Numbered from the stretch's first letter, positions 27,965 through 40,620 are shown. The stretch: 64,000 nt of DNA from Candidatus Pantoea floridensis (GCF_900215435.1 NZ_OCMY01000001.1:1302001-1366000); one strand, 5' to 3'. Made by a program: numbers and translations. The notes: generated by a model from the letters alone, not told the origin.

Positions 27965-27990
27965 AAAAAAGGGGCCATCAAGGCCCCCTT
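27965..27990 (-). terminator. Terminator after rpsO
   Basis: GGGGCC pairs with GGCCCC around a 5-nt loop, and on the minus strand six T follow. It lies 85 bp after rpsO. In E. coli read-through at this site feeds pnp. The rest of the 310-bp rpsO-pnp gap holds the pnp leader hairpin and presumably the pnp promoter. Confidence 0.85.
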
Positions 27991-28074
27991 TTCGCGAAAC
28001 TCGCACAAATCTGATCGTCAGATGCGTTTTTTTGCATACTGGATGCGCTACACCCTTGATCAGATTCTTCAGAC

Positions 28075-28344
28075 TTAGCGACGCAGACCCAGGCTTTCGA
28101 TCAGACCGGTGTAACGTGCAACGTCTTTACGCTTCAGGTAGTCCAGCAGCTTACGACGCTGAGATACCATGCGCAGCAGACCGCGACGGCTGTGGTGATC
28201 TTTCTTGTGCTCAGAGAAGTGACCCTGCAGGTGATTGATCTGAGCAGTCAGCAGAGCAACCTGAACTTCAGTTGAACCGCTGTCGTTGGTACCACGACCG
28301 TATTTAGCAACGATCTCTGCTTTAGCTTCTACGCTTAGAGACAT
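28075..28344 (-). CDS. rpsO: 30S ribosomal protein S15
   Basis: A primary 16S rRNA-binding protein of 89 residues, identical in length to E. coli. [18 protein letters not shown] and [20 protein letters not shown] carry the three-way-junction contacts. In E. coli S15 represses its own mRNA through a leader pseudoknot; I did not verify one here. It sits between truB and pnp. Confidence 0.98.
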   Translation of the reverse strand: MSLSVEAKAEIVAKYGRGTNDSGSTEVQVALLTAQINHLQGHFSEHKKDHHSRRGLLRMVSQRRKLLDYLKRKDVARYTGLIESLGLRR

Positions 28345-28477
28345 AATAAACTCCAGTAATAAATGAATGTATGGGTGCCGATCTCTAATTCAGCAGCCCG
28401 CTTTTAAAGCCGCGCCATTCTACTCTTCGCCTGATAGCAACGCAAATGCGCCGTTACGTCAGATTTGAGTCGCTTGA

Positions 28478-29422
28478 TTATGCAGGAAATTCTACCACCA
28501 GACGACGCGGCGCCACGCGCCCGTCATCAGCAATTTCGGCCATACCAATGAATTTGTGCTCATCACCTTCGGTCACGCGCACCAAGCCTTGTTCCGGCGC
28601 ATCTGCCACCTGAACCGGCATTCCTTGCTTGAAATAGGCCGCCACAGCAGGCAAGAGATTCACAATTGGGAACTCTTCAGCCGGGCTATCCATTGGTAGC
28701 AATAACGCGTCAAGCGCGCTGTAATCCGGCGGTACCGCCATGTTGACGGTGGCGGCCACTTCCTGCAGCTGCTCCAGCGTCACCATTCTTTCAATGGGAT
28801 AACGTGCCACCTGCAAACGACGCAGCATGATCACATGCGCACCACAACCAAGCTTCTCACCGAGATCGTCAATGATGGTACGGATGTAAGTGCCTTTAGA
28901 GACATGAATCTCTAGCTCCAGCTCATCCCCTTCCCAGCGAATAAACTGCAGTTCGAACACTTTGATCGGACGTGCTTCACGCGGCACGGTAATGCCTTCA
29001 CGCGCGTACTCATACAACTTACGTCCCTGATACTTCAGCGCGGAAAACATGGTCGGCACCTGCATGGTGTCGCCGCGAAAATACTCCAGCGCTGCATCTA
29101 GCTCAGCCTGATTGAACGTAATTGCACGCGTTTCAACAATATTACCGTCGGCATCTGACGTATCGGTACGTTCACCAAGACGAGCGATGACGCGATAGCG
29201 CTTGTCAGAATCGAGCAGATACTGCGAAAACTTGGTGGCTTCACCGAGGCATACCGGCAACATGCCGGTTGCCAGCGGATCAAGCGCGCCGGTGTGGCCC
29301 GCTTTATTCGCATTAAACAGGCGTTTTACTTTCTGCAGTACATCATTGGAGGATGCGCCTTGATGCTTATCCAGCAGAAACACACCGTGGACGTCGCGAC
29401 CGCGACGACGAGGACGACTCAT
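28478..29422 (-). CDS. truB: tRNA pseudouridine-55 synthase
   Basis: Makes pseudouridine 55 in the T-loop of tRNAs. The catalytic Asp lies in [15 protein letters not shown] near residue 48. The C-terminal PUA-like domain ends in RRLVVEFPA. The ATG overlaps the rbfA stop by one base, so the pair is coupled. It is part of the rimP-nusA-infB-rbfA-truB-rpsO-pnp cluster. Confidence 0.98.
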   Translation of the reverse strand: MSRPRRRGRDVHGVFLLDKHQGASSNDVLQKVKRLFNANKAGHTGALDPLATGMLPVCLGEATKFSQYLLDSDKRYRVIARLGERTDTSDADGNIVETRAITFNQAELDAALEYFRGDTMQVPTMFSALKYQGRKLYEYAREGITVPREARPIKVFELQFIRWEGDELELEIHVSKGTYIRTIIDDLGEKLGCGAHVIMLRRLQVARYPIERMVTLEQLQEVAATVNMAVPPDYSALDALLLPMDSPAEEFPIVNLLPAVAAYFKQGMPVQVADAPEQGLVRVTEGDEHKFIGMAEIADDGRVAPRRLVVEFPA

Positions 29423-29829
29423 TAGTCCTCCTTGTCATCTTCCGCCGGGCTATCGCCACGACGCTCAACATCACTCTTGATAACATTGCTGACCAGGTTC
29501 GACATGCGCATACCTTCAATCAGCGAATTGTCGTAGAAGAAGGTCAGTTCCGGCACGATACGTAAACGCATCGCTTTACCTACCAGCGTGCGAATATAAC
29601 CAGAGGCTTCTTTCAGCGCCTTCAGCCCGTTTTGCACCGCTTCTTCGTCTTTGTCATTTAAAAAGGTTACAAACACCTTGGCATAAGCCAGATCGCGGGA
29701 GACTTCAACACCCGAAACTGTCACCATCATTCCAAGACGCGGATCTTTAATTTCGCGCTGCAGGATGATTGCAATCTCTTTCTGCAACTCCTGAGAAACG
29801 CGCTGTGGGCGGCCAAATTCTTTTGCCAT
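29422..29829 (-). CDS. rbfA: Ribosome-binding factor A
   Basis: A 135-residue KH-like protein that binds the 30S subunit near the 5' helix of 16S rRNA during maturation and cold adaptation. [20 protein letters not shown] and [16 protein letters not shown] are diagnostic. The start is ATG 29829; the open frame extends a few codons upstream but the family starts here. Confidence 0.98.
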   Translation of the reverse strand: MAKEFGRPQRVSQELQKEIAIILQREIKDPRLGMMVTVSGVEVSRDLAYAKVFVTFLNDKDEEAVQNGLKALKEASGYIRTLVGKAMRLRIVPELTFFYDNSLIEGMRMSNLVSNVIKSDVERRGDSPAEDDKED

Positions 29830-29894
29830 TATTCTTTCTCCCAAATAATTCGGGAGGCCAGAGGCCTCCCAAATTGCAACACATCAAATGATGA

Positions 29895-32585
29895 TCAATC
29901 GATGGTGCGTTTAATTTCAATCACTTCGAAGACTTCGATCATATCGCCAACGCGAACGTCGTTGTAGTTCTTCACACCGATACCACATTCCATGCCGTTA
30001 CGAACTTCGTTGACGTCATCTTTGAAGCGACGCAGTGATTCCAGTTCGCCTTCATAGATAACCACGTTGTCACGCAGTACACGGATTGGGTTGTGACGCT
30101 TGATGTTGCCTTCGGTGACCATACAGCCCGCGATAGCGCCAAATTTCGGTGATTTGAACACGTCACGTACAGCAGCCAGACCGATAATCTGCTGTTTGTA
30201 CTCTGGTGCCAACATACCGCTCATCGCTGCTTTCACTTCGTCGATCAGATTATAGATCACGGAGTAGTAACGCAGATCGACGCTCTCAGCTTCAATTACG
30301 CGGCGAGCAGAAGCATCAGCACGTACGTTGAAGCCAAGGATGATCGCGTTGGATGCTGCAGCCAGCGTCGCGTCGGTTTCGGTGATACCACCTACACCCG
30401 AACCGATAATCCGCACCTTCACTTCGTCGGTAGAGAGTTTCAGCAGGGAATCGGAGATCGCTTCCACAGAACCTTGTACGTCAGATTTCAGCACGATGTT
30501 CAGCTCGGACACTTCGCCTTCGGTCATGTTGGCGAACATGTTCTCCAACTTAGACTTCTGCTGACGCGCCAGCTTAACTTCACGGAATTTGCCCTGACGA
30601 TACAGTGCAACTTCACGCGCTTTCTTCTCATCACGAACTACGGTCGCTTCATCACCCGCTGCCGGCACACCGGACAGACCGAGGATTTCAACTGGAATGG
30701 ATGGACCCGCTTCCAGGACTTCACGACCCAGTTCATCACGCATCGCACGTACACGGCCGTATTCAAAGCCACACAGCACGATATCGCCTTTGTTCAGCGT
30801 ACCTTCACGTACCAGCACGGTTGCAACCGGACCACGACCTTTATCGAGGAACGATTCAATCACCACGCCGCTCGCCATACCTTCACGGATAGCGGACAGT
30901 TCCAGCACTTCGGCCTGCAGCAGAATCGCGTTCAACAGATCGTCAATACCGGTACCGGCTTTCGCTGATACGTTAACGAACATGTTCTCGCCGCCCCACT
31001 CTTCCGGAATAATACCGTATTGGGTCAGTTCGTTCTTAACGCGGTCTGGATCAGAATCAGGCTTATCAACTTTGTTGACTGCAACAACCACTGGCACACC
31101 GGCTGCTTTCGCATGCTGGATCGCTTCGATGGTCTGTGGCATCACGCCGTCATCAGCCGCAACCACGAGGATAACGATATCCGTTGCCTGCGCACCACGT
31201 GCACGCATTGCGGTAAACGCGGCGTGACCAGGGGTGTCGAGGAAGGTGATCATGCCGTTGTCGGTTTCAACGTGGTATGCACCGATATGCTGGGTAATAC
31301 CACCCGCTTCGCCTGACGCGACTTTCGTAGAACGAATGTAGTCAAGCAGAGAGGTTTTACCGTGGTCAACGTGACCCATGATGGTCACAACCGGCGCACG
31401 ACTTTCCTGCGCAGCATCGGTATCACGATCGTCCATTACCGCTTCTTCCAGCTCGTTCTCACGGCGCAGGATCACTTTGTGACCCATTTCTTCCGCGACT
31501 AACTGAGCCGTTTCCTGATCGATAACCTGGTTAATGGTCGCCATTGCGCCCATTTTCATCATAGCTTTGATGACCAGTGAGCCTTTGATCGCCATTTTAT
31601 TGGCCAGTTCAGCAACGGTGATGGTTTCACCGATGACAACATCGCGGTTAACAGCCTGAGCGGGTTTGTTGAAGCCTTGCTGCAGGGTGCTTGGCTTGCG
31701 GTGTTTACCACCTTTGCCGCCACGAACCTGAGCGCGCGCTTCTTCACGATCGGTTTTAGCTTCAGAATGCTTGTTGCCCTTCTTCACCGGACGTGCAGCT
31801 TTAGTGGTGCGAGCACGTGCGCGGCCTGCTTCAACCTGGCGATCGTTCTCATCTTCTGCCTGACGGGCGTGAGTTGAGGTCGTGACGTGATAGTCGCCTT
31901 TGTCCTCTTCCTCAGGTTTTTCCCATTCGGCTGATTTTTCTTCTGCCAGGCGGCGGGCTTCTTCTGCCACGCGGCGGGCGTCTTCTTCCAGCTTACGACG
32001 CGCTTCTTCTTCCGCTTTACGTTTCAGTTCGGCAGCTTCAGCTTCACGACGGGCTTTATCAGACTGCGCAGCCTTAGCTGCTACGTCGGTAGGTTGATTA
32101 GTCACTTTCTCTTTTTCCGCTGCTTCACGTTTGGCCTTGTCAGCGGCTTCGCGCTTGGCTTTATCTTCGGCTTCACGTTGCGCTTTCTGTTCAGCTTCGC
32201 GACGGGCTTGTTCTTCCGCCTCGCGACGCGCCTGCTCTTCCGCTTCACGCTGCGCCTCGGCTTCCGCTTCTGCCTGAGCTTGCTCAGACTCTGCGTCGCC
32301 TTTCACGTATGTGCGTTTTTTGCGGACTTCGATTTGTACCGACTTACTTTTACCCCCGGTGACGGGAATATTCAAGGTGCTGCGCGTCTTGCGCTGCAAA
32401 GTCAGCTTACTTGAACCGGTCTGACCGTGCTCACGATTCAGGTGAGACAGTAAGGTTTCTTTCTCTTGCTGTGACACCGCATCGTTCTCAGACTTACGGA
32501 TCCCTGCATCAGCAAATTGCTGTACCAGGCGATCGACCGGGGTCTGAATTTCGGCGGCCAGCGATTTTACGGTTACATCTGTCAT
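29895..32585 (-). CDS. infB: Translation initiation factor IF-2
   Basis: GTPase delivering fMet-tRNA to the 30S subunit. The 896-residue protein has two N-terminal IF2-N domains flanking a charged stretch of repeating [18 protein letters not shown] units (about 90-225), then the G domain: [12 protein letters not shown] (G1), DTPGH (G3) and NKVDK (G4). In E. coli internal starts make shorter forms; I did not map them here. It lies 17 bp after nusA. Confidence 0.98.
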   Translation of the reverse strand: MTDVTVKSLAAEIQTPVDRLVQQFADAGIRKSENDAVSQQEKETLLSHLNREHGQTGSSKLTLQRKTRSTLNIPVTGGKSKSVQIEVRKKRTYVKGDAESEQAQAEAEAEAQREAEEQARREAEEQARREAEQKAQREAEDKAKREAADKAKREAAEKEKVTNQPTDVAAKAAQSDKARREAEAAELKRKAEEEARRKLEEDARRVAEEARRLAEEKSAEWEKPEEEDKGDYHVTTSTHARQAEDENDRQVEAGRARARTTKAARPVKKGNKHSEAKTDREEARAQVRGGKGGKHRKPSTLQQGFNKPAQAVNRDVVIGETITVAELANKMAIKGSLVIKAMMKMGAMATINQVIDQETAQLVAEEMGHKVILRRENELEEAVMDDRDTDAAQESRAPVVTIMGHVDHGKTSLLDYIRSTKVASGEAGGITQHIGAYHVETDNGMITFLDTPGHAAFTAMRARGAQATDIVILVVAADDGVMPQTIEAIQHAKAAGVPVVVAVNKVDKPDSDPDRVKNELTQYGIIPEEWGGENMFVNVSAKAGTGIDDLLNAILLQAEVLELSAIREGMASGVVIESFLDKGRGPVATVLVREGTLNKGDIVLCGFEYGRVRAMRDELGREVLEAGPSIPVEILGLSGVPAAGDEATVVRDEKKAREVALYRQGKFREVKLARQQKSKLENMFANMTEGEVSELNIVLKSDVQGSVEAISDSLLKLSTDEVKVRIIGSGVGGITETDATLAAASNAIILGFNVRADASARRVIEAESVDLRYYSVIYNLIDEVKAAMSGMLAPEYKQQIIGLAAVRDVFKSPKFGAIAGCMVTEGNIKRHNPIRVLRDNVVIYEGELESLRRFKDDVNEVRNGMECGIGVKNYNDVRVGDMIEVFEVIEIKRTID

Positions 32586-32602
32586 GCTGTTCCTTCCTGT
32601 TA

Positions 32603-34090
32603 TTACGCGTCATCGCCGAACCAGCAGATATTACGTGCAGCCATAATTAGCGCACCGGCTTTCTCGTCATCCAGCCCTTCAATATCTGTCAGATCGTCAA
32701 TACCTTGCTCAGCGAGATCTTCCAGCGTGCAAACGCCTTTCGACGCCAGGCGATACGCCAGCGCACGATCCAAGCCCTCAAGATTCAGAAGGTCCTCAGC
32801 GGGCTCCTGATTACCAAGGCTCTCTTCTTTCGCTAATGCCAGGGTAGTTAACGCATTTTTTGCTCGTTCACGCAGGGCTTCAATGGTCTCTTCATCGAGG
32901 CCGTCGATTTCCAGCAGCTCGTTGATTGGCACATAAGCCAATTCTTCCAGCGAAGAGAAGCCCTCTTCCACCAGAATGGTGGCGAACTCTTCGTCGATGT
33001 CGAGATGTTTGGTGAACATATCGATCGCTGCATGGGCTTCAGCTTGGTGCTTCGCCTGCAGATCATCGACGGTCATCACGTTCAGTTCCCAACCGCTCAG
33101 CTGGGAAGCCAGACGCACGTTTTGGCCATTACGGCCGATCGCCTGAGCCAGATTGCCAGCTTCAACAGCGATATCCATGGTGTGATTATCTTCATCCACC
33201 ACAATTGACGCCACATCTGCAGGCGCCATAGCGTTGATAACGAACTGCGCTGGGTTGTCGTCCCACAGTACAATATCGATACGCTCGCCACCCAGCTCGC
33301 TCGAAACCGCCTGCACGCGCGCACCGCGCATACCGACGCAAGCGCCCACTGGATCAATACGTTTATCGTTGGTTTTCACTGCGATTTTGGCGCGTGAACC
33401 CGGATCGCGCGCTGCCGCTTTGATCTCGATAACTTCTTCGCCAATTTCTGGCACCTCAATGCGGAACAACTCAATCAGCATTTCGGGTTTAGAACGGGTC
33501 ACGAACAGCTGAGCACCACGCGCTTCAGGGCGAACAGCGTACAGCACACCGCGGATGCGGTCGCCTGGACGGAAGTTCTCACGTGGCAGCATGTCTTCGC
33601 GCACAATCACCGCTTCAGCATTGCTGCCAAGATCCAGTGAAATATTGTCGCGGTTCACCTTCTTCACCACGCCAGTGATGATTTCGCCTTCGTGTTGACG
33701 GAACTGATCAACCACCATCGCGCGCTCAGCTTCACGTACTTTTTGTACGATAACCTGCTTAGCGGTTTGGGTAGTGATACGGTCGAAGGTGACAGACTCA
33801 ATCTGATCTTCAACATATTCGCCCAGATTGAACGCTTCGTCTTCATAGCGGGCTGCATCCAGCGTGATCTCGCGAGTCGGCTGCGTAACTTCTTCAACAA
33901 TCTGCCAGCGACGGAAGGTGTCGAAATCGCCGCTACGGCGGTCAATGCTGACACGCACTTCGATCTCTTGCTCATACTTCTTTTTGGTCGCAGTGGCCAA
34001 AGCGCTCTCCAGCGCTTCGAAGATTTTCTCACGCGGCAGGGCTTTTTCGTTAGAAACGGCTTCTACTACAGCTAAGATCTCTTTGTTCAT
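32603..34090 (-). CDS. nusA: Transcription termination/antitermination protein NusA
   Basis: RNA polymerase-associated factor of 495 residues, equal to E. coli. It has an N-terminal polymerase-binding domain, S1, KH1 ([20 protein letters not shown]), KH2 ([19 protein letters not shown]) and two C-terminal acidic repeats with the helix-hairpin-helix [17 protein letters not shown]. The start is ATG 34090 ([19 protein letters not shown]); the open frame continues five codons upstream. Confidence 0.98.
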   Translation of the reverse strand: MNKEILAVVEAVSNEKALPREKIFEALESALATATKKKYEQEIEVRVSIDRRSGDFDTFRRWQIVEEVTQPTREITLDAARYEDEAFNLGEYVEDQIESVTFDRITTQTAKQVIVQKVREAERAMVVDQFRQHEGEIITGVVKKVNRDNISLDLGSNAEAVIVREDMLPRENFRPGDRIRGVLYAVRPEARGAQLFVTRSKPEMLIELFRIEVPEIGEEVIEIKAAARDPGSRAKIAVKTNDKRIDPVGACVGMRGARVQAVSSELGGERIDIVLWDDNPAQFVINAMAPADVASIVVDEDNHTMDIAVEAGNLAQAIGRNGQNVRLASQLSGWELNVMTVDDLQAKHQAEAHAAIDMFTKHLDIDEEFATILVEEGFSSLEELAYVPINELLEIDGLDEETIEALRERAKNALTTLALAKEESLGNQEPAEDLLNLEGLDRALAYRLASKGVCTLEDLAEQGIDDLTDIEGLDDEKAGALIMAARNICWFGDDA

Positions 34091-34114
34091 CCTGGTTAGC
34101 CTCAATCCGGACTT

Positions 34115-34567
34115 TTAAAAGTGGGGGACCAGGTTCGCTTTCTGAATGTTGCTCAGCGCGAACACTTCATCGTTACCCTCAACGGTTACCGTAATCATCT
34201 CGCCTTCAACAGACTTGATAATTCCCTGCCATTTACGGCGGTTCTGTACGGCCATGCGTAGTACCAGGCTCACCTCGTCACCGGCAAAACGTGCATAGTG
34301 TTCAGCAGTGAAAAGAGGACGTTCGAGACCCGGCGAGGAAACTTCAAGGTTGTAAGCCACGGTAATAGGATCTTCCACATCCATTACTGCGCTGACCTGG
34401 TGGCTAACATCGGCGCAATCATCAACATTGATACCCTCTTCACTATCAATATAGATGCGCAAGGTTGATGTGCGACCACGAATAAACTCGATACCGACTA
34501 ATTCGTAGCCAAGCGCTTCTACTGGAGCAGAGATCAACTCTGTCAATTTTTGCTCTAATGTGGACAA
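34115..34567 (-). CDS. rimP: Ribosome maturation factor RimP
   Basis: A 150-residue 30S maturation factor. [20 protein letters not shown] and [20 protein letters not shown] are family hallmarks. The start is a TTG (34567), preceded by GGGGGTGGG; a GTG two codons upstream is the older alternative. The gene opens the nusA-infB operon, downstream of two terminator-like hairpins that follow the tRNA-fMet gene. Confidence 0.95.
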   Translation of the reverse strand: MSTLEQKLTELISAPVEALGYELVGIEFIRGRTSTLRIYIDSEEGINVDDCADVSHQVSAVMDVEDPITVAYNLEVSSPGLERPLFTAEHYARFAGDEVSLVLRMAVQNRRKWQGIIKSVEGEMITVTVEGNDEVFALSNIQKANLVPHF

Positions 34568-34583
34568 GCCCACCCCCAAGACA

Positions 34584-34604
34584 TAAAAAAAGGGCCTATA
34601 GCCC
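34584..34604 (-). terminator. Weak leader terminator before rimP
   Basis: On the minus strand GGGC-TATAG-GCCC is followed by seven T. The stem is only 4 bp, so it is weaker than the metY terminator just upstream, and could act as an attenuator in the rimP leader. Confidence 0.5.
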
Positions 34605-34624
34605 AGTGTGTCGATTTCCTGATA

Positions 34625-34655
34625 ACAAAAAACCCCGAATATTCGGGGCTTTTTG
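34625..34655 (-). terminator. Terminator after tRNA-fMet
   Basis: CCCCGAAT and ATTCGGGG form a perfect stem flanked by A- and T-runs; on the minus strand six T follow. It separates the tRNA-fMet gene from rimP and the nusA operon, where partial read-through occurs in E. coli. Confidence 0.9.
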
Positions 34656-34779
34656 TGACTGGACCCTGTACGCCGCATAGCGGCTTCGGAGCACAATCCA
34701 AAAGAATTTTTTTCAAAATCACTGATGAGTGCGTCCGTCGATGCATACAGTATATTTGAAAAAGAACTCTAAGGGAAAG

Positions 34780-34856
<77 letters not shown>

Positions 34857-34915
34857 TCCGAAAACGTGGCGAATAATACGCTGACCTTGCAAAAAACGCA
34901 AGTTATACTGAGATT

Positions 34916-35002
34916 TGGTACCGAGGACGGGACTTGAACCCGTAAGCCCTTTCGAGCACTACCACCTCAAGGTAGCGTGTCTACCAATTTCACCACCTCG
35001 GT
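34916..35002 (-). tRNA. leuU: tRNA-Leu (GAG)
   Basis: An 87-nt tRNA with a long variable arm and encoded CCA. The anticodon loop CTTGAGGT gives anticodon GAG. The acceptor is ACCGAGG paired with CCTCGGT. It lies after secG as in E. coli (leuU), with only 59 bp to the initiator tRNA gene, so the two are probably co-transcribed. Confidence 0.97.
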
Positions 35003-35051
35003 ACATCACTAGACTGCAACGTTACATTGTTGCACTACAGCGTTGACGATC

Positions 35052-35387
35052 TTACTGCGGGATATCATTGCCCGGCGTAGCCGGTTTAGCTGGCTGAGTC
35101 TGCTGTTCAGACTGAGCTGGCGCAGTGAGGTTATCCCACTCACTTCCTTTGGCTGTTTTATTCGTGTTCAGATTGCCAAGAACCAGACTGATAATGAAGA
35201 ACAGCGTAGCCAGTACCGCAGTCATGCGAGTCATAAAGTTGCCAGACCCGTTTGAACCGAACAGCGTACCAGAAGCGCCTGCACCGAATGATGCTCCCAT
35301 ATCAGCGCCTTTGCCTTGCTGCAGCATGATCAAACCTACGAGGCCAATCGCTACAATAAGGAAAACAACTAACAGAGCTTCGTACAT
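35052..35387 (-). CDS. secG: Protein translocase subunit SecG
   Basis: An inner-membrane component of the SecYEG channel, 111 residues. It has two transmembrane segments, YEALLVVFLIVAIGLVGLIM and MTAVLATLFFIISLVLGNL, with the conserved LQQGKGADMGASFGAGAS loop between them. The start is taken at MYEALL, as in E. coli. It lies between glmM and leuU. Confidence 0.98.
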   Translation of the reverse strand: MYEALLVVFLIVAIGLVGLIMLQQGKGADMGASFGAGASGTLFGSNGSGNFMTRMTAVLATLFFIISLVLGNLNTNKTAKGSEWDNLTAPAQSEQQTQPAKPATPGNDIPQ

Positions 35388-35604
35388 AATCAACCTGTTT
35401 CCTTGCGCATTTTCTGCACAGTTAAAGCTTCAACCAATATTGATGGGGCGTCTCGTCATCACCCATCAGAAGCGGGTGTGAATACTAACCAAAGGGACAT
35501 ACCTCTGCAAGTGCAATTTTCACCAATGCTCTCGATTGCGGAAAAAAGCACCATCCCGGTGATTTTACAGGCGGAAAAGGTAAAATCTTTCCGCCTGAAT
35601 AGCC

Positions 35605-36939
35605 TTATACGGCTTTTACTGCATCCGCAATTTTGTGTGCCAGCGCACTAACCTGCGCCTCGTCTTCGCCCTCCACCATCACGCGAATCAACGGTTCAGT
35701 GCCGGACTTACGCAGCAACACCCGACCACGTCCCGCCAGCGTTTTTTCAACTTCAGCGGTTACGGCTTTCACACTGTCGCTTTCCAACGGATCGTTTTCA
35801 CCTGCAAAACGCACGTTGACGAGGATCTGCGGTAACATTTTCATGCCACTGCATAGATCGTGCAGAGTCATATGGTTGCGCACAACAGCAGTAAGTACTT
35901 GCAAACTTGCTACAATGCCGTCACCGGTGGTGGTTTTATCCAGCAGAATAACGTGACCAGAATTTTCAGCGCCTAAACGCCAGCCTTTCTCCTGCATTTT
36001 TTCCAGCACATAGCGGTCACCGACTTTCGCACGGGTGAAAGGAATGCCCAGCTGTTTCAGCGCCAGTTCCAGTCCCATATTACTCATCAACGTTCCGACC
36101 ACACCGCCACGCAGCTGGCCCTGGCGCAATCCTTCACGCGCGATGATGTAAAGAATTTGGTCGCCGTCGACCTTATGGCCCAAATGGTCAACCATCATGA
36201 TGCGATCGCCGTCGCCATCGTAGGCCAGCCCGAGGTCGGCTTTTTCTTCCAATACGCGATGCTGCAGCAGACGCAAATCGGTGGCGCCGCAATCTTTATT
36301 GATGTTCATACCATCCGGCTGCGTACCGATAGCAATCACGGTAGCGCCGAGTTCGCGCAGCACGTTTGGAGCGATGTGGTATGTCGCGCCATTCGCGCAA
36401 TCAACCACAATCTTGAGTCCGTTGAGGCTCAATTCGCTTGGGAAGGTACCTTTACAGAACTCGATGTAACGGCCTGCAGCATCCACAATGCGGCTAGCGC
36501 GGCCCAGCTCAGCAGACTCAACGCAGGTGATGGGTTTTTCCATCTCCAGCTCAATGGCTTCTTCAACTTCATCCGGCAGCTTGGTGCCTTCAGCCGAGAA
36601 GAATTTAATGCCGTTATCATCAAACGGATTATGCGACGCTGAAATGACGATGCCCGCTTCGGCACGGAAAGTACGCGTCAGGTAAGCGATGGCCGGCGTT
36701 GGCATTGGCCCGGTAAAGGCCGCAGATAATCCGGCGGCGGCTAGACCCGCTTCCAGCGCCGATTCCAGCATATAGCCTGAAATACGCGTATCTTTACCAA
36801 TCAATACTTTGCGAGATCCCTGGCGCGCCAGTACTTTGCCCGCCGCCCAGCCCAGCTTGAGGACAAAATCAGGGGTAATCGGCGCTTCACCGACTTTGCC
36901 GCGAATACCATCTGTACCGAAATATTTACGATTACTCAT
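35605..36939 (-). CDS. glmM: Phosphoglucosamine mutase
   Basis: Interconverts glucosamine-6-P and glucosamine-1-P for UDP-GlcNAc, peptidoglycan and LPS synthesis. The 444-residue enzyme has the phosphoserine loop [16 protein letters not shown] (Ser about 102), the Mg site DGDGDR and the sugar/phosphate loops ENSGH and [12 protein letters not shown]. It starts 4 bp after the folP stop and is co-transcribed with it. Confidence 0.98.
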   Translation of the reverse strand: MSNRKYFGTDGIRGKVGEAPITPDFVLKLGWAAGKVLARQGSRKVLIGKDTRISGYMLESALEAGLAAAGLSAAFTGPMPTPAIAYLTRTFRAEAGIVISASHNPFDDNGIKFFSAEGTKLPDEVEEAIELEMEKPITCVESAELGRASRIVDAAGRYIEFCKGTFPSELSLNGLKIVVDCANGATYHIAPNVLRELGATVIAIGTQPDGMNINKDCGATDLRLLQHRVLEEKADLGLAYDGDGDRIMMVDHLGHKVDGDQILYIIAREGLRQGQLRGGVVGTLMSNMGLELALKQLGIPFTRAKVGDRYVLEKMQEKGWRLGAENSGHVILLDKTTTGDGIVASLQVLTAVVRNHMTLHDLCSGMKMLPQILVNVRFAGENDPLESDSVKAVTAEVEKTLAGRGRVLLRKSGTEPLIRVMVEGEDEAQVSALAHKIADAVKAV

Positions 36940-36943
36940 GCCT

Positions 36944-37777
36944 TTATCCTTTTGCTCTTCGTGTCGCTTCGACGACGCGCATCGCTTCGACCGTCTCTTT
37001 CACATCATGTACGCGAATAATTTGTGCCCCTTGCATAGCGGCGATCACCGCACAGCTTAGGCTGCCGGTCAGGCGCTGCGCCGGGCCAACATTTAATAGC
37101 TGTCCAACCATCGATTTACGCGACATTCCTACCAACAGCGGTAAACCGTAATGGTGGAAATGGCTCAGATGCGCCAGCAGTTCATAGTTGTGGCTGAGAT
37201 TCTTACCGAATCCGAAGCCTGGATCGAGCAGCAGATTCTCTTTTTTTATTCCGGCCGCTTCACAGCGCGCAATCTGCACAGCGAAGTAAGCGTCCACTTC
37301 GCTGACAATATCTTGATACTCCGGTGCTTGCTGCATGGTGCGTGGCTCACCTTGCATGTGCATCAGACATACCGGCAACGCCGATTCGGCAGCCGCAGCC
37401 AAGGCGCCCGGTTCAGATAAGGAACGAATATCATTGATGATGTGAGCACCTACTCGCGCTGCCTCACGGATGACTTCAGCCTTTGAAGTATCCACGGAAA
37501 TCCACACCTCAAAGCGCTGAGCGATGGCTTCCACTACGGGAATCACACGTTCCAGCTCTTCTTCCACGCTAACTTCATCAGCCCCGGGACGCGTCGATTC
37601 ACCACCAACGTCAATAATGGTGGCACCGGCATTCACCATCTCATTGGTATGCGTTAACGCATCCACCAAAGTGTTGTGAGTGCCACCATCTGAGAAAGAG
37701 TCCGGCGTGACATTTAAAATACCCATCACATGGGGAAAAGAGAGATCGAGATGGGAATCACGAGCGAACAACTTCAT
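36944..37777 (-). CDS. folP: Dihydropteroate synthase
   Basis: Condenses p-aminobenzoate with dihydropterin pyrophosphate in folate synthesis; the target of sulfonamides. The 277-residue protein has [37 protein letters not shown] and [12 protein letters not shown] see no insertion in these loops, but I did not assess resistance. The start is [10 protein letters not shown]. It is separated from ftsH by a terminator. Confidence 0.97.
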   Translation of the reverse strand: MKLFARDSHLDLSFPHVMGILNVTPDSFSDGGTHNTLVDALTHTNEMVNAGATIIDVGGESTRPGADEVSVEEELERVIPVVEAIAQRFEVWISVDTSKAEVIREAARVGAHIINDIRSLSEPGALAAAAESALPVCLMHMQGEPRTMQQAPEYQDIVSEVDAYFAVQIARCEAAGIKKENLLLDPGFGFGKNLSHNYELLAHLSHFHHYGLPLLVGMSRKSMVGQLLNVGPAQRLTGSLSCAVIAAMQGAQIIRVHDVKETVEAMRVVEATRRAKG

Positions 37778-37816
37778 GGTGAAAATCTCCTTTGGGAAAT
37801 CACTGAATCCCACAAT

Positions 37817-37843
37817 GAAAAAACCCCGGACATGCCGGGGTTT
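37817..37843 (-). terminator. Terminator between ftsH and folP
   Basis: AAACCCCGG and CCGGGGTTT pair around ACATG. On the minus strand the stem is followed by six T, closing the rlmE-ftsH transcript before folP. Confidence 0.9.
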
Positions 37844-37907
37844 GCATTATAACAAGCAGTGCGGGCTGCAAATCCAGCGGTAGAGTTAACATCCCGCCAG
37901 ATTGCTA

Positions 37908-39815
37908 TCACATAATCTTGTCTGAACCCGGCGTTTTCGGGTCATCTACAGGGCGAGGAGCCTGGGTTGAGTCGCCGTTACCAACGGCGACTTTAGCCTC
38001 TTCCCAACCTGCAGGTGGACGCACTTCACGGCGTGCCATCAGATCGCTGATTTGTGGTGCATCAATGGTCTCATACTTCATCAGCGCGTCTTTCATCGCG
38101 TGAAGGATATCCATGTTTTCGTTCAGGATGCGGCGAGCGCGCTGATAGTTCGTATCGATAAGGTGTTTAACTTCCTGATCGATAATGCGCGCCGTTTCAT
38201 CTGACATGTGTTTTGCTTTCGCCACTGAACGGCCGAGGAACACTTCGCCCTCTTCTTCAGCGTAGAGCAACGGACCCAGCTTCTCGGAGAAGCCCCACTG
38301 CGTAACCATGTTGCGTGCTACGCTGGTCGCCATTTTAATGTCAGAGGAAGCACCCGTCGAAACATAGTCCGGACCATAAATGATCTCTTCCGCCAGACGT
38401 CCACCGTAAGCCACAGAAATACGGCTTTCCAGCTTCTGACGGTTAGCGCTGATCTCATCCCCCACCGGTAAGAAGAAGGCAACGCCAAGCGCACGACCAC
38501 GCGGAATAATTGTCACTTTGTGCACCGGATCGTAACCCGGAACCAGAGTACCCACAATCGCGTGACCCGCTTCATGGTAAGCCGTCGATTCTTTCTGCTC
38601 TTCGGTCATCACCATGGAACGACGTTCCGCACCCATCATGATTTTGTCTTTGGCTTTTTCAAACTCAACCATCGAAACAACACGCTTATTACCGCGAGCA
38701 GCAAACAGCGCCGCTTCGTTGACCAGGTTAGCCAAATCCGCACCGGAGAAGCCCGGCGTACCACGTGCAATAACGGATGCATCCATATCGGTAGCCAGTG
38801 GCACACGACGCATATGCACTTTCAGAATCTGCTCACGACCCCGAACGTCTGGCAGACCAACCACAACCTGACGGTCAAAGCGACCTGGACGCAGCAGCGC
38901 TGGGTCAAGAACGTCTGGACGGTTAGTTGCCGCGATCACGATGATGCCTTCATTACCTTCAAAGCCATCCATCTCAACCAGCATCTGGTTCAGCGTTTGC
39001 TCACGTTCATCGTGACCACCGCCTAAACCGGCGCCACGTTGACGGCCAACCGCATCGATTTCATCGATAAAGATGATGCACGGTGCCGCTTTCTTCGCTT
39101 GCTCGAACATGTCACGCACACGAGATGCACCAACACCGACAAACATTTCAACGAAGTCAGAACCGGAGATAGTGAAGAATGGGACTTTCGCTTCGCCAGC
39201 AATCGCTTTCGCCAGCAGCGTTTTACCGGTACCCGGAGGACCGACCATCAAAACGCCTTTCGGGATTTTACCGCCCAGTTTCTGGAAACGGCTCGGCTCA
39301 CGCAAATACTCAACCAGCTCACCAACTTCTTCTTTGGCCTCATCACAACCGGCCACGTCAGCGAACGTGGTTTTGATCTGATCTTCGGTCAACATGCGGG
39401 CTTTGCTCTTGCCGAAGGACATCGCGCCCTTGCCGCCGCCGCCCTGCATCTGCCGCATAAAGAAGATCCACACGCCAATCAACAGCAGCATTGGGAACCA
39501 GGAAATGAAGATTGAAGCCAGCAGGCTTGGTTCTTCTGGCGGCTCGCCAACCACTTTGACGTTTTTGGTCAACAGATTATCGAGTAACTTAGGATCGTTG
39601 ACGGGGATATAGGTGGTGTATTTATTGCTGTCTTTTTTGACAACGTTAATCTCACGCCCGTTAATTCGTGCCTCGCGGACCTGATCTTGGTTCACTTCCG
39701 ATAGGAAAGTTGAATAATCAACCCTACGGCCATTCGACTCGCTGGGCCCAAAGCTCTGGAATACAGACATCAGCACAACCGCGATGACTAACCAGAGAAT
39801 CAGGTTTTTCGCCAT
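37908..39815 (-). CDS. ftsH: ATP-dependent zinc metalloprotease FtsH
   Basis: Inner-membrane AAA+ protease degrading LpxC, sigma-32 and damaged membrane proteins. The 635-residue protein has two N-terminal transmembrane segments ([15 protein letters not shown] and [20 protein letters not shown]), Walker A GPPGTGKT, Walker [10 protein letters not shown], second region of homology [19 protein letters not shown] and zinc motif HEAGH. The start is MAKNLILW; an ATG three codons earlier is possible. It lies 175 bp after rlmE, and a sigma-32-like promoter lies before rlmE. Confidence 0.98.
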   Translation of the reverse strand: MAKNLILWLVIAVVLMSVFQSFGPSESNGRRVDYSTFLSEVNQDQVREARINGREINVVKKDSNKYTTYIPVNDPKLLDNLLTKNVKVVGEPPEEPSLLASIFISWFPMLLLIGVWIFFMRQMQGGGGKGAMSFGKSKARMLTEDQIKTTFADVAGCDEAKEEVGELVEYLREPSRFQKLGGKIPKGVLMVGPPGTGKTLLAKAIAGEAKVPFFTISGSDFVEMFVGVGASRVRDMFEQAKKAAPCIIFIDEIDAVGRQRGAGLGGGHDEREQTLNQMLVEMDGFEGNEGIIVIAATNRPDVLDPALLRPGRFDRQVVVGLPDVRGREQILKVHMRRVPLATDMDASVIARGTPGFSGADLANLVNEAALFAARGNKRVVSMVEFEKAKDKIMMGAERRSMVMTEEQKESTAYHEAGHAIVGTLVPGYDPVHKVTIIPRGRALGVAFFLPVGDEISANRQKLESRISVAYGGRLAEEIIYGPDYVSTGASSDIKMATSVARNMVTQWGFSEKLGPLLYAEEEGEVFLGRSVAKAKHMSDETARIIDQEVKHLIDTNYQRARRILNENMDILHAMKDALMKYETIDAPQISDLMARREVRPPAGWEEAKVAVGNGDSTQAPRPVDDPKTPGSDKIM

Positions 39816-39990
39816 GTCACTCAAGGGATTAACCTCATATTACAACGATGTTAACAGACAGCGTAGGGTACTATAGATCCTTCATACCTGGAATCGCAGT
39901 GCGGATGATTTTACTTGTTTACCCTGAAACTCAGAATTAGACATCAGAATAAACGCATTGGTCGTCTTACTTTGATTCCGGCAATTCAGG

Positions 39991-40620
39991 CTAAAGTTTG
40001 CGCCCCGTCGCCACAATGTACACTTCGCGCGAACGAAGTCGCGAAGCGTCCGGCTTACGAATTTTCACTTTCGTAAACAGGGAGCGAATTTCCCGCAGGT
40101 ATTCATCGAAGCCATCTCCCTGAAACACTTTCACTACAAAACTGCCGCCCGGCGCCAGAATATCCCGACACATTTCCAGCGCCAATTCTACCAAATACAT
40201 CGAACGTGGAATATCAACCGCAGGTGTACCGCTCATATTGGGTGCCATGTCTGACATGACCACTTGCACCTTTTGGTCGCCTACGCGCTCCAGCAAAGCG
40301 TTAAGCACCGCTTCATCGCGAAAATCGCCCTGCAAAAAATCAACGCCAACTATCGGGTCCATTGGTAGCAGATCGCAGGCGATGATACGACCACTTGATC
40401 CGATAAGCTGAACCACATATTGCGACCAACCGCCGGGTGCTGCACCCAGATCAACCACCGTCATGCCGGGTTTGAAAATCTTGTCACCCTGCTGTATTTC
40501 CTCAAGTTTAAACCAGGCACGCGAACGTAACCCTTTTTTCTGTGCCTGCAGCACATATTTATCGCTAAAGTGTTCCTGAAGCCAGCGACTGGAACTGGCC
40601 GAACGCTTTTTACCCGTCAT
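39991..40620 (-). CDS. rlmE: 23S rRNA 2'-O-ribose U2552 methyltransferase
   Basis: Heat-shock methyltransferase (RrmJ/FtsJ) that modifies U2552 of 23S rRNA. The 209-residue length equals E. coli once the start is set at [20 protein letters not shown]. The SAM site is [15 protein letters not shown], and catalytic K-D-K residues are in [20 protein letters not shown] and [10 protein letters not shown]. It is transcribed with ftsH downstream and is divergent from yhbY. Confidence 0.97.
   Translation of the reverse strand: MTGKKRSASSSRWLQEHFSDKYVLQAQKKGLRSRAWFKLEEIQQGDKIFKPGMTVVDLGAAPGGWSQYVVQLIGSSGRIIACDLLPMDPIVGVDFLQGDFRDEAVLNALLERVGDQKVQVVMSDMAPNMSGTPAVDIPRSMYLVELALEMCRDILAPGGSFVVKVFQGDGFDEYLREIRSLFTKVKIRKPDASRLRSREVYIVATGRKL

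Noticed and set aside
27765..28074. sRNA (SraG-like) divergent between rpsO and pnp
   Set aside because: E. coli has such an RNA here, but I see no clear plus-strand promoter or terminator that would define one in this sequence.
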